Positions 37,593 through 49,820 of a stretch of 64,000 bases of DNA are shown here, piece by piece. The position numbers were made by a program, and so were the translations under genes. The DNA is from Osmia lignaria lignaria. Lineage: Eukaryota > Arthropoda > Insecta > Hymenoptera > Megachilidae. The notes under the pieces are model-generated. The model was not told where the DNA came from, ran no database searches, and saw nothing but the letters and a program-made list of their open reading frames with translations. The stretch covers positions 8,370,001 through 8,434,000 of the forward strand of contig NW_027478169.1 in NCBI RefSeq assembly GCF_051020975.1, written 5' to 3'. Position 1 is the first letter of the stretch, and each line of letters begins with the position of its first letter.

Positions 37593-38558
37593 GATCAGAT
37601 GCGTAGTTCTCGAGATATATCAAGATATTTAAAAGTTCCGAAGCCGCACCAACATAATAGAGATACAGAAACACCGTGGCCCCTTTCTTTGAGATAACTC
37701 TGCACTATTGCGAGCTGTAAATGCCACTTCCAGCGTAGCTGTGCAGAAGAAGAACAACAAGAAGAAGAAATATCTCGAAATATGTCCGTCAGGCCCCTTC
37801 CCTTGAGATATATCTGCAAATATCTCGGAAACGAAGTGAGCTATGGCAAAATGTTAAGAGACCTTTTTTGTAGAGAATTATGTTTCCTACAATTTATGTT
37901 CTATGATATTTTTTGATCAGAAACGTAGTTTTCGAGATATATCGAGATATTTAAAAGTTCCGAAGCCGCACCAACATAATAGAGATACAGAAACACCGTG
38001 GCCCCTTTCTTTGAGATAACTCTGCACTAGTGCGAGCCGCAAATGCCACTTCCAGCTTAGCTGTGCAGCAGAAGAACAACAAGAAGAAGAAATATCTCGA
38101 AATATGTCCGTCAGGCCACTTCCCTTGAGATAAATCTGCAAATATCTCGGAAACGAAGCGAGCTATGGCAAAATCTTAAGAGACCTTTTTTGTAGAGAAT
38201 TATGTTTCCTACTTTTTATGTTCTATGATATTTTTTGATCAGACGCGTAGCTCTCGAGATATATCAAGATATTTAAAAGTTCCGAAGCCGCACCAACATA
38301 ATAGAGATACAGAAACACCGTGGCCCCTCTCTTTGAGATAACTCTGCACTATTGCGAGCTGGAAATGCCACTTCCAGTTTAGCTGTGCAGAAGAAGAACA
38401 ACAAGAAGAAGAAATATCTCGAAATATGTCCGTTAGGCCCCTTCCCTTGAGATAAATCTGCAAATATCTCGGAAACGAAGCGAGCTATGGCAAAATGTTA
38501 AGAGACCTTTTTTGTAGAGAATTAAGTTTCCTACTTTTTATGTTCTATGATATTTTTT
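37593..38558 (+). repeat. Three monomers between local HORs
   Basis: Ordinary units with private variants: CCAGCGTAG near 37733, GAAACGTAG near 37920, GCAGCAGAAG near 38066 and GTAGCTCTCG near 38248. No other sequence type is present. Confidence 0.85.
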
Positions 38559-39844
38559 GATCAGATGCGTAGTTCTCGATATATATCAAGATATTTAAAA
38601 GTTCCGAAGCCGCACCAACATAATAGAGATACAGAAACACCGTGGCCCCTTTCTTTGAGATAACTCTGCACTATTGCGAGCTGTAAATGCCACTTCCAGC
38701 TTAGCTGTGCAGAAGAAGAACAACAAGAAGAAGACATATCTCGAAATATGTCCGTCAGGCCCCTTCCCTTGAGATAAATCTGCAAATATCTCGGAAACGA
38801 AGCGAGCTATGGCAAAATGTTAACAGACTTTTTTGTAGAGAATTAAGTTTCCTACTTTTTATGTTCTATGATATTTTTTGATCAGACGCGTAGTTCTCGA
38901 GATATATCAAGATATTTAAAAGTTCCGAAGCTGCACCAACATAATAGAGGTGCAGAAACACCGTGGCCTCTTTCTTTGAGATAACTCTGCACTATTGCGA
39001 GCTGCAAATGCCACTTCCAGCTTAGCTGTGCAGAAGAGGAACAACAAGAAGAAGAAATATCTCGGAATATGTCCGTCAGGCCCCTTCCCTTGAGATATAT
39101 CTGCAAATATCTCGGAAACGATGCCAGCTATGGGAAAATGTTAAGAGACCTTTTTTGTAGAGAATTAGGTTTCCTACTTTTTATCTTCTATGATATTTTT
39201 TGATCAGATGCGTAGTTCTCGAGATATATCAAGATATTTAAAAGTTCCGAAGCCTTACCAACATAATAGAGATACAGAAACACCGTGGCCCCTTTCTTTG
39301 AGATAACTCTGCACTATTGCGAGCTGTAAATGCCACTTCCAGCTTAGCTGTGCAGAAGAAGAACAACAAGAAGAAGACATATCTCGAAATATGTCCGTCA
39401 GGCCCCTTCCCTTGAGATAAATCTGCAAATATCTCGGAAACGAAGCGAGCTATGGCAAAATGTTAACAGACTTTTTTGTAGAGAATTAAGTTTCCTACTT
39501 TTTATGTTCTATGATATTTTTTGATCAGACGCGTAGTTCTCGAGATATATCAAGATATTTAAAAGTTCCGAAGCTGCACCAACATAATAGAGGTGCAGAA
39601 ACACCGTGGCCTCTTTCTTTGAGATAACTCTGCACTATTGCGAGCTGCAAATGCCACTTCCAGCTTAGCTGTGCAGAAGAGGAACAACAAGAAGAAGACA
39701 TATCTCGGAATATGTCCGTCAGGCCCCTTCCCTTGAGATATATCTGCAAATATCTCGGAAACGATGCCAGCTATGGGAAAATGTTAAGAGACCTTTTTTG
39801 TAGAGAATTAGGTTTCCTACTTTTTATCTTCTATGATATTTTTT
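38559..39844 (+). repeat. 2-monomer repeat (643 bp), two copies
   Basis: A unit with GACATATCTCG and TTAACAGACTTTTTTG (321 bp) is followed by a unit with GAAGCTGCACC, GAGGTGCAG, GAAGAGGAAC, CTCGGAATATG and GATGCCAGCTATGGG. The pair occurs twice. Homology starts near 38640 and breaks near 39846, where a class A head is replaced by a class B head. Confidence 0.9.
39202..39522 (+). repeat. 321-bp monomer with GAAGCCTTACC
   Basis: The private change GAAGCCTTACCAAC (about 39249) replaces GAAGCCGCACCAAC and closes the minus-strand frame with TAA. The 1-bp deletion TTAACAGACTTTTTTG is shared with the units at 38559, 47891 and 49500 only. Confidence 0.9.
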
Positions 39845-40166
39845 GATCAGAAGCGTAGTTTTCGAGATATATCGAGATATTTAAAAGTTCCGAAGCCGCA
39901 CCAACATAATAGAGATACAGAAACACCGTGGCCCCTTTCTTTCAGATAACTATGCACTATTGCGAGCTGCAAATGCCACTTCCAGCTTAGCTGTGCAGAA
40001 GAAGAACAACAAGAAGAAGAAATATCTCGAAATATGTCCGTCAGGCCCCTTACCATGAGATAAATCTGCAAATATCTCGGAAACGAAGCGAGCTATGGCA
40101 AAATCTTAAGAGACCTTTTTTGTAGAGAATTCAGTTTCCTACTTTTTATGTTCTATGATATTTTTC

Positions 40167-42420
40167 GATCAGAGGCGTAGTTCTCGAGATATATCAAGAT
40201 ATTTGAAAGTTCCGAAGCCGCACCAACATAATAGAGGTACAGAAACACCGTGGCCCCTTTCTTTGATATAACTCTGCACTATTGCGAGCTGCAAATGCCA
40301 CTTCCAGCTTAGCTGTGCAGAAGAAGAACAACAAGAATAAGAAATATTTCGAAATATGTCCGTCAGGCCCCTTCCCTTGAGATAAATCTGCAAATATCTC
40401 GGAAACGAAGCGAGCTACGGCAAAATGTTAAGAGACCTTTTTTGTAGAGAATTAAGTTTCCTACTTTTTATGTTCTATGATATTTTTCGATCAGAGGCGT
40501 AGTTCTCGAGATATATCAAGATATTTAAAAGTTCCGAAGCCGCACCAACATAATAGAGATACAGAAACACCGTGGCCCCTTTCTTTGAGATAACTCTGCA
40601 CGATTGCGAGCTGGAAATGCCACTTCCAGCTTAGCTGTGCAGAAGAGGAACAACAAGAAGAAGAAATATCTCGGAATATGTCCGTCAGGCCCCTTCCCTT
40701 GAGATAAATCTGCAAATATCTCGGAAACGATGCCAGCTATGGGAAAATGTTAAGAAACCTTTTTTGTAGAGAATTAAGTTTCCTACTTTTTATCTTCTAT
40801 GATATTTTTTGATCAGATGCGTAGTTCTCGAGATATATCAAGATATTTAAAAGTTCCGAAGCCGCACCAACATAATAGAGATACAGAAACACCGTGGCCC
40901 CTTTCTTTGAGATAACTCTGCACTATTGTGAGCTGTAAATGCCACTTCCAGCTTAGCTGTGCAGAAGAAGAACAACAAGAAGAAGAAATATCTCGAAATA
41001 TGTCCGTCAGGCCCCTTCCCTTGAGATATATCTGCAAATATCTCGGAAACAAAGCGAGCTATGGCAAAATGTTAAGAGACCTTTTTTGTAGAGAATTATG
41101 TTTCCTACAATTTATGTTCTATGATATTTTTTGATCAGAAGCGTAGTTTTCGAGATATATCGAGATATTTAAAAGTTCCGAAGCCGCACCAACATAATAG
41201 AGATACAGAAACACCGTGGCCCCTTTCTTTCAGATAACTATGCACTATTGCGAGCTGCAAATGCCACTTCCAGCTTAGCTGTGCAGAAGAAGAACAACGA
41301 GAAAAAGAAATATCTCGAAATATGTCCGTCAGGCCCCTTACCTTGAGATAAATCTGCAAATATCTCGGAAACGAAGCGAGCTATGGCAAAATGTTAAGAG
41401 ACCTTTTTTGTAGAGAATTAAGTTTCCTACTTTATATCTTCTATGATATTTTCTGACCAGATTCGTAGTTCTCGAGATATATCAAGATATTTAAAAGTTC
41501 CGAAGCCGCACCAACATAATAGAGATACAGAAACACCGTGGCCCCTCTCTTTGAGATAACTCTGCACAATTGCGAGCTGCAAATGCCACTTCCAGCTTAG
41601 CTGTGCAGAAGAAGAACAACAAGAAGAAGAAATATCTCGAAATATGTCCGTCAGGCCCCTTCCCTTGAGATAAATCGGCAAGTATCTCGGAAACGAAGCG
41701 AGCTATGGCAAAATGTGAAGAGACCTTTTTTGTAGAGAATTATGTTTCTTACAATTCATGTTCTATGATATTTTTTGATCAGATGCGTAGTTCTCGAGAT
41801 ATATCAAGATATTTAAAAGTTCCGAAGCCGCACCAACATAATAGAGATACAGAAACACCGTGGCCCCTCTCTTTGAGATAACTCTGCACTATTGCGAGCT
41901 GGAAATGCCACTTCCAGTTTAGCTGTGCAGAAGAAGAACAACAAGAAGAAGAAATATATCGAAATATGTCCGTCAGGCCCCTTACCATGAGATAAATCTG
42001 CAAATATCTCGGAAACGAAGCGAGCTATGGCAAAATGTTAAGAGACCTTTTTTGTAGAGAATTAAGTTTCCTACTTTTTATCTTTTATGATATTTTCTGA
42101 TCAGATTCGTAGTTCTCGAGATATATCAAGATATTTAAAAGTTCCGAAGCCGCACCAACATAATAGAGATACAGAAACACCGTGGCCCCTCTCTTTGAGA
42201 TAACTCTGCACAATTGCGAGCTGCAAATGCCACTTCCAGCTTAGCTGTGCAGAAGAAGAACAACAAGAAGAAGAAATATCTCGAAATATGTCCGTCAGGC
42301 CCCTTCCCTTGAGATAAATCGGCAAGTATCTCGGAAACGAAGCGAGCTATGGCAAAATGTTAAGAGACCTTTTTTGTAGAGAATTATGTTTCCTACAATT
42401 CATGTTCTATCATATTTTTT
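40167..42420 (+). repeat. 7-monomer HOR (2254 bp), copy 1
   Basis: Marker order: TTGATATAAC, AAGAATAAGAAATATTTCG, GAGCTACGG, TTTTTCGATCAGAGG, CACGATTGCG, GAAGAGGAAC, GATGCCAGCTATGGG, GGAAACAAAGCG, TTTCAGATAACTATGC, CAACGAGAAAAAG, TTTATATCTTC, TCTGACCAGATTCG, CACAATTGCG, AAATCGGCAAG, ATGTGAAGAG, TTTCTTACAATTC, AAATATATCG, ACCATGAG. Differences from copy 2 include GATATTTGAAAG (40203) and CTATTGTGAGC (about 40929). Confidence 0.95.
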
Positions 42421-44674
42421 GATCAGATGCGTAGTTCTCGAGATATATCAAGATATTTAAAAGTTCCGAAGCCGCACCAACATAATAGAGGTACAGAAAC
42501 ACCGTGGCCCCTTTCTTTGATATAACTCTGCACTATTGCGAGCTGCAAATGCCACTTCCAGCTTAGCTGTGCAGAAGAAGAACAACAAGAATAAGAAATA
42601 TTTCGAAATATGTCCGTCAGGCCCCTTCCCTTGAGATAAATCTGCAAATATCTCGGAAACGAAGCGAGCTACGGCAAAATGTTAAGAGACCTTTTTTGTA
42701 GAGAATTAAGTTTCCTACTTTTTATGTTCTATGATATTTTTCGATCAGAGGCGTAGTTCTCGAGATATATCAAGATATTTAAAAGTTCCGAAGCCGCACC
42801 AACATAATAGAGATACAGAAACACCGTGGCCCCTTTCTTTGAGATAACTCTGCACGATTGCGAGCTGGAAATGCCACTTCCAGCTTAGCTGTGCAGAAGA
42901 GGAACAACAAGAAGAAGAAATATCTCGGAATATGTCCGTCAGGCCCCTTCCCTTGAGATAAATCTGCAAATATCTCGGAAACGATGCCAGCTATGGGAAA
43001 ATGTTAAGAAACCTTTTTTGTAGAGAATTAAGTTTCCTACTTTTTATCTTCTATGATATTTTTTGATCAGATGCGTAGTTCTCGAGATATATCAAGATAT
43101 TTAAAAGTTCCGAAGCCGCACCAACATAATAGAGATACAGAAACACCGTGGCCCCTTTCTTTGAGATAACTCTGCACTATTGCGAGCTGTAAATGCCACT
43201 TCCAGCTTAGCTGTGCAGAAGAAGAACAACAAGAAGAAGAAATATCTCGAAATATGTCCGTCAGGCCCCTTCCCTTGAGATATATCTGCAAATATCTCGG
43301 AAACAAAGCGAGCTATGGCAAAATGTTAAGAGACCTTTTTTGTAGAGAATTATGTTTCCTACAATTTATGTTCTATGATATTTTTTGATCAGAAGCGTAG
43401 TTTTCGAGATATATCGAGATATTTAAAAGTTCCGAAGCCGCACCAACATAATAGAGATACAGAAACACCGTGGCCCCTTTCTTTCAGATAACTATGCACT
43501 ATTGCGAGCTGCAAATGCCACTTCCAGCTTAGCTGTGCAGAAGAAGAACAACGAGAAAAAGAAATATCTCGAAATATGTCCGTCAGGCCCCTTACCTTGA
43601 GATAAATCTGCAAATATCTCGGAAACGAAGCGAGCTATGGCAAAATGTTAAGAGACCTTTTTTGTAGAGAATTAAGTTTCCTACTTTATATCTTCTATGA
43701 TATTTTCTGACCAGATTCGTAGTTCTCGAGATATATCAAGATATTTAAAAGTTCCGAAGCCGCACCAACATAATAGAGATACAGAAACACCGTGGCCCCT
43801 CTCTTTGAGATAACTCTGCACAATTGCGAGCTGCAAATGCCACTTCCAGCTTAGCTGTGCAGAAGAAGAACAACAAGAAGAAGAAATATCTCGAAATATG
43901 TCCGTCAGGCCCCTTCCCTTGAGATAAATCGGCAAGTATCTCGGAAACGAAGCGAGCTATGGCAAAATGTGAAGAGACCTTTTTTGTAGAGAATTATGTT
44001 TCTTACAATTCATGTTCTATGATATTTTTTGATCAGATGCGTAGTTCTCGAGATATATCAAGATATTTAAAAGTTCCGAAGCCGCACCAACATAATAGAG
44101 ATACAGAAACACCGTGGCCCCTCTCTTTGAGATAACTCTGCACTATTGCGAGCTGGAAATGCCACTTCCAGTTTAGCTGTGCAGAAGAAGAACAACAAGA
44201 AGAAGAAATATATCGAAATATGTCCGTCAGGCCCCTTACCATGAGATAAATCTGCAAATATCTCGGAAACGAAGCGAGCTATGGCAAAATGTTAAGAGAC
44301 CTTTTTTGTAGAGAATTAAGTTTCCTACTTTTTATCTTTTATGATATTTTCTGATCAGATTCGTAGTTCTCGAGATATATCAAGATATTTAAAAGTTCCG
44401 AAGCCGCACCAACATAATAGAGATACAGAAACACCGTGGCCCCTCTCTTTGAGATAACTCTGCACAATTGCGAGCTGCAAATGCCACTTCCAGCTTAGCT
44501 GTGCAGAAGAAGAACAACAAGAAGAAGAAATATCTCGAAATATGTCCGTCAGGCCCCTTCCCTTGACATAAATCGGCAAGTATCTCGGAAACGAAGCGAG
44601 CTATGGCAAAATGTTAAGAGACCTTTTTTGTAGACAATTATGTTTCCTACAATTTATGTTCTATGATATTTTTT
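42421..44674 (+). repeat. 7-monomer HOR (2254 bp), copy 2
   Basis: The same seven units as the preceding block at exactly 7 x 322 bp. The last unit differs by CTTGACATAAATC (about 44566) and TAGACAATTATG (about 44633). Both changes are then propagated to 45319-45640 by the next, smaller duplication. Confidence 0.94.
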
Positions 44675-45961
44675 GATCAGATGCGTAGTTCTCGAGATAT
44701 ATCAAGATATTTAAAAGTTCCGAAGCCGCACCAACATAATAGAGATACAGAAACACCGTGGCCCCTTTCTTTGAGATAACTCTGCACAATTGCGAGCTGC
44801 AAATGCCACTTCCAGCTTAGCTGTGCAGAAGAAGAACAACAAGAAGAAGAAATATCTCGAAATATGTCCGTCAGGCCCCTTCCCTTGAGATAAATCGGCA
44901 AGTATCTCGGAAACGAAGCGAGCTATGGCAAAATGTTAAGAGACCTTTTTTGTAGAGAATTATGTTTCCTACAATTCATGTTCTATGATATTTTTTGATC
45001 AGATGCGTAGTTCTCGAGATATATCAAGATATTTAAAAGTTCCGAAGCCGCACCAACATAATAGAGATACAGAAACACCGTGGCCCCTCTCTTTGAGATA
45101 ACTCTGCATTATTGCGAGCTGGAAATGCCACTTCCAGTTTAGCTGTGCAGAAGAAGAACAACAAGAAGAAGAAATATCTCGAAATATGTCCGTCAGGCCC
45201 CTTACCATGAGATAAATCTGCAAATATCTCGGAAACGAAGCGAGCTATGGCAAAATGTTAAGAGACCTTTTTTGTAGAGAATTAAGTTTCCTACTTTTTA
45301 TCTTTTATGATATTTTCTGATCAGATTCGTAGTTCTCGAGATATATCAAGATATTTAAAAGTTCCGAAGCCGCACCAACATAATAGAGATACAGAAACAC
45401 CGTGGCCCCTCTCTTTGAGATAACTCTGCACAATTGCGAGCTGCAAATGCCACTTCCAGCTTAGCTGTGCAGAAGAAGAACAACAAGAAGAAGAAATATC
45501 TCGAAATATGTCCGTCAGGCCCCTTCCCTTGACATAAATCGGCAAGTATCTCGGAAACGAAGCGAGCTATGGCAAAATGTTAAGAGACCTTTTTTGTAGA
45601 CAATTATGTTTCCTACAATTTATGTTCTATGATATTTTTTGATCAGATGCGTAGTTCTCGAGATATATCAAGATATTTAAAAGTTCCGAAGCCGCACCAA
45701 CATAATAGAGATACAGAAACACCGTGGCCCCTTTCTTTGAGATAACTCTGCACAATTGCGAGCTGCAAATGCCACTTCCAGCTTAGCTGTGCAGAAGAAG
45801 AACAACAAGAAGAAGAAATATCTCGAAATATGTCCGTCGGCCCCTTCCCTTGAGATAAATCTGCAAATATCTCGGAAACGAAGCGAGCTATGGCAAAATG
45901 TTAAGAGACCTTTTTTGTAGAGAATTCAGTTTCCTACTTTTTATGTTCTATGATATTTTTC
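44031..45961 (+). repeat. Nested 3-monomer (966 bp) duplication
   Basis: The units at 44031, 44353 and 44675 recur at 44997, 45319 and 45641. They share ACCATGAG, TTTTATGATATTTTCTG, CTTGACATAAATC and TAGACAATTATG. The last unit of the second copy has lost one base (GTCGGCCCC), giving 321 bp, and returns to the AAATCTGC tail. The insertion sits between the second and third copies of the 7-monomer HOR. Confidence 0.9.
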
Positions 45962-48211
45962 GATCAGAGGCGTAGTTCTCGAGATATATCAAGATATTTG
46001 AAAGTTCCGAAGCCGCACCAACATAATAGAGGTACAGAAACACCGTGGCCCCTTTCTTTGATATAACTCTGCACTATTGCGAGCTGCAAATGCCACTTCC
46101 AGCTTAGTTGTGCAGAAGAAGAACAACAAGAATAAGAAATATTTCGAAATATGTCCGTCAGGCCCCTTCCCTTGAGATAAATCTGCAAATATCTCGGAAA
46201 CGAAGCGAGCTACGGCAAAATGTTAAGAAACCTTTTTTGTAGAGAATTAAGTTTCCTACTTTTTATGTTCTATGATATTTTTCGATCAGAGGCGTAGTTC
46301 TCGAGATATATCAAGATATTTAAAAGTTCCGAAGCCGCACCAACATAATAGAGATACAGAAACACCGTGGCCCCTTTCTTTGAGATAACTCTGCACGATT
46401 GCGAGCTGGAAATGCCACTTCCAGCTTAGCTGTGCAGAAGAGGAACAACAAGAAGAAATATCTCGGAATATGTCCGTCAGGCCCCTTCCCTTGAGATAAA
46501 TCTGCAAATATCTCGGAAACGATGCCAGCTATGGGAAAATGTTAAGAAACCTTTTTTGTAGAGAATTAAGTTTCCTACTTTTTATCTTCTATGATATTTT
46601 TTGATCAGATGCGTAGTTCTCGAGATATATCAAGATATTTAAAAGTTCCGAAGCCGCACCAACATAATAGAGATACAGAAACACCGTGGCCCCTTTCTTT
46701 GAGATAACTCTGCACTATTGCGAGCTGTAAATGCCACTTCCAGCTTAGCTGTGCAGAAGAAGAACAACAAGAAGAAGAAATATCTCGAAATATGTCCGTC
46801 AGGCCCCTTCCCTTGAGATATATCTGCAAATATCTCGGAAACAAAGCGAGCTATGGCAAAATGTTAAGAGACCTTTTTTGTAGAGAATTATGTTTCCTAC
46901 AATTTATGTTCTATGATATTTTTTGATCAGAAGCGTAGTTTTCGAGATATATCGAGATATTTAACAGTTCCGAAGCCGCACCAACATAGTAGAGATACAG
47001 AAACACCGTGGCCCCTTTCTTTCAGATAACTATGCACTATTGCGAGCTGCAAATGCCACTTCCAGCTTAGCTGTGCAGAAGAAGAACAACAAGAAGAAGA
47101 AATATCTCGAAATATGTCCGTCAGGCCCCTTACCTTGAGATAAATCTGCAAATATCTCGGAAACGAAGCGAGCTATGGCAAAATGTTAAGAGACCTTTTT
47201 TGTAGAGAATTAAGTTTCCTACTTTATATCTTCTATGATATTTTCTGACCAGATTCGTAGTTCTCGAGATATATCAAGATATTTAAAAGTTCCGAAGCCG
47301 CACCAACATAATAGAGATACAGAAACACCGTGGCCCCTCTCTTTGAGATAACTCTGCACAATTGCGAGCTGCAAATGCCACTTCCAGCTTAGCTGTGCAG
47401 AAGAAGAACAACAAGAAGAAGAAATATCTCGAAATATGTCCGTCAGGCCCCTTCCCTTGAGATAAATCGGCAAGTATCTCGGAAACGAAGCGAGCTATGG
47501 CAAAATGTTAAGAGACCTTTTTTGTAGAGAATTATGTTTCCTACAATTCATGTTCTATGATATTTTTTGATCAGATGCGTAGTTCTCGAGATATATCAAG
47601 ATATTTAAAAGTTCCGAAGCCGCACCAACATAATAGAGATACAGAAACACCGTGGCCCCTCTCTTCGAGATAACTCTGCACTATTGCGAGCTGGAAATGC
47701 CACTTCCAGTTTAGCTGTGCAGAAGAAGAACAACAAGAAGAAGAAATATCTCGAAATATGTCCGTCAGGCCCCTTACCATGAGATAAATCTGCAAATATC
47801 TCGGAAACGAAGCGAGCTATGGCAAAATGTTAAGAGACCTTTTTTGTAGAGAATTAAGTTTCCTACTTTTTATCTTTTATGATATTTTCTGATCAGATTC
47901 GTAGTTCTCGAGATATATCAAGATATTTAAAAGTTCCGAAGCCGCACCAACATAATAGAGATACAGAAACACCGTGGCCCCTCTCTTTGAGATAACTCTG
48001 CACAGTTGCGAGCTGCAAATGCCACTTCCAGCTTAGCTGTGCAGAAGAAGAACAACAAGAAGAAGAAATATCTCGAAATATGTCCGTCAGGCCCCTTCCC
48101 TTGACATAAATCGGCAAGTATCTCGGAAACGAAGCGAGCTATGGCAAAATGTTAACAGACTTTTTTGTAGAGAATTAAGTTTCCTACTTTTTATGTTCTA
48201 TGATATTTTTT
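45962..48211 (+). repeat. 7-monomer HOR, copy 3 (2250 bp)
   Basis: The same unit order as copies 1 and 2. It is 4 bp shorter because the second unit lost a GAA triplet and the last unit lost 1 bp at TTAACAGACTTTTTTG. Private changes are CTTAGTTGTGC (about 46106), ATTTAACAGTTCC (about 46963), CATAGTAG (about 46987) and CACAGTTGCG (about 48003). Confidence 0.92.
46284..46602 (+). repeat. 319-bp monomer missing one GAA triplet
   Basis: The purine tract reads GAACAACAAGAAGAAATATC, one triplet shorter than in any other unit. This is the only 3-bp indel in the window and the kind of change slippage produces. Confidence 0.93.
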
Positions 48212-49820
48212 GATCAGACGCGTAGTTCTCGAGATATATCAAGATATTTAAAAGTTCCGAAGCCGCACCAACATAATAGAGATACAGAAACACCGTGGCC
48301 CCTTTCTTTGAGATAACTCCGCACGATTGCGAGCTGGAAATGCCACTTCCAGCTTAGCTGTGCAGAAGAGGAACAACAAGAAGAAGAAATATCTCGGAAT
48401 ATGTCCGTCAGGCCCCTTCCCTTGAGATAAATCTGCAAATATCTCGGAAACGATGCCAGCTATGGGAAAATGTTAAGAAACCTTTTTTGTAGAGAATTAA
48501 GTTTCCTACTTTTTATCTTCTATGATATTTTTTGATCAGATGCGTAGTTCTCGAGATATATCAAGATATTTAAAAGTTCCGAAGCCGCACCAACATAATA
48601 GAGATACAGAAACACCGTGGCCCCTTTCTTTGAGATAACTCTGCACTATTGCGAGCTGTAAATGCCACTTCCAGCTTAGCTGTGCAGAAGAAGAACAACA
48701 AGAAGAAGAAATATCTCGAAATATGTCCGTCAGGCCCCTTCCCTTGAGATATATCTGCAAATATCTCGGAAACAAAGCGAGCTATGGCAAAATGTTAAGA
48801 GACCTTTTTTGTAGAGAATTATGTTTCCTACAATTTACGTTCTATGATATTTTTTGATCAGAAGCGTAGTTTTCGAGATATATCGAGATATTTAAAAGTT
48901 CCGAAGCCGCACCAACATAATAGAGATACAGAAACACCGTGGCCCCTTTCTTTCAGATAACTATGCACTATTGCGAGCTGCAAATGCCACTTCCAGCTTA
49001 GCTGTGCAGAAGAAGAACAACAAGAAGAAGAAATATCTCGAAATATGACCGTCAGGCCCCTTACCTTGAGATAAATCTCCAAATATCTCGGAAACGAAGC
49101 GAGCTATGGCAAAATGTTAAGAGACCTTTTTTGTAGAGAATTAAGTTTCCTACTTTATATCTTCTATGATATTTTCTGACCAGATTCGTAGTTCTCGAGA
49201 TATATCAAGATATTTAAAAGTTCCGAAGCCGCACCAACATAATAGAGATACAGAAACACCGTGGCCCCTCCCTTTGAGATAACTCTGCACAATAGCGAGC
49301 TGCAAATGCCACTTCCAGCTTAGCTGTGCAGAAGAAGAACAACAAGAAGAAGAAATATCTCGAAATATGTCCGTCAGGCCCCTTCCCTTGAAATAAATCG
49401 GCAAGTATCTCGGAAACGAAGCGAGCTATGGCAAAATGTTAAGAGACCTTTTTTGTAGAGAATTATGTTTCCTACAATTCATGTTCTATGATATTTTTTG
49501 ATCAGATGCGTAGTTCTCGAGATATATCAAGATATTTAAAAGTTCCGAAGCCGCACCAACATAATAGAGATACAGAAACACCGTGGCCCCTCTCTTTGAG
49601 ATAACTCTGCACTATTGCGAGCTGGAAATGCCACTTCCAGTTTAGCTGTGCAGAAGAAGAACAACAAGAAGAAGAAATATCTCGAAATATGTCCGTCAGG
49701 CCCCTTCCCTTGAGATAAATCTGCAAATATCTCGGAAACGAAGCGAGCTATGGCAAAATGTTAACAGACTTTTTTGTAGAGAATTAAGTTTCCTACTTTT
49801 TATGTTCTATGATATTTTTT
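48212..49820 (+). repeat. 7-monomer HOR, copy 4, five of seven units
   Basis: Five units match HOR units 2 to 6: CACGATTGCG with GATGCCAGCTATGGG, then GGAAACAAAGCG, TTTCAGATAACTATGC, TCTGACCAGATTCG and a CTATTGCGAGCTGGAAATG unit. The first unit starts with GACGCG instead of GAGGCG, so the block was joined in mid-monomer after a TTAACAGACTTTTTTG unit. The last unit ends with the same 1-bp deletion. Confidence 0.88.
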
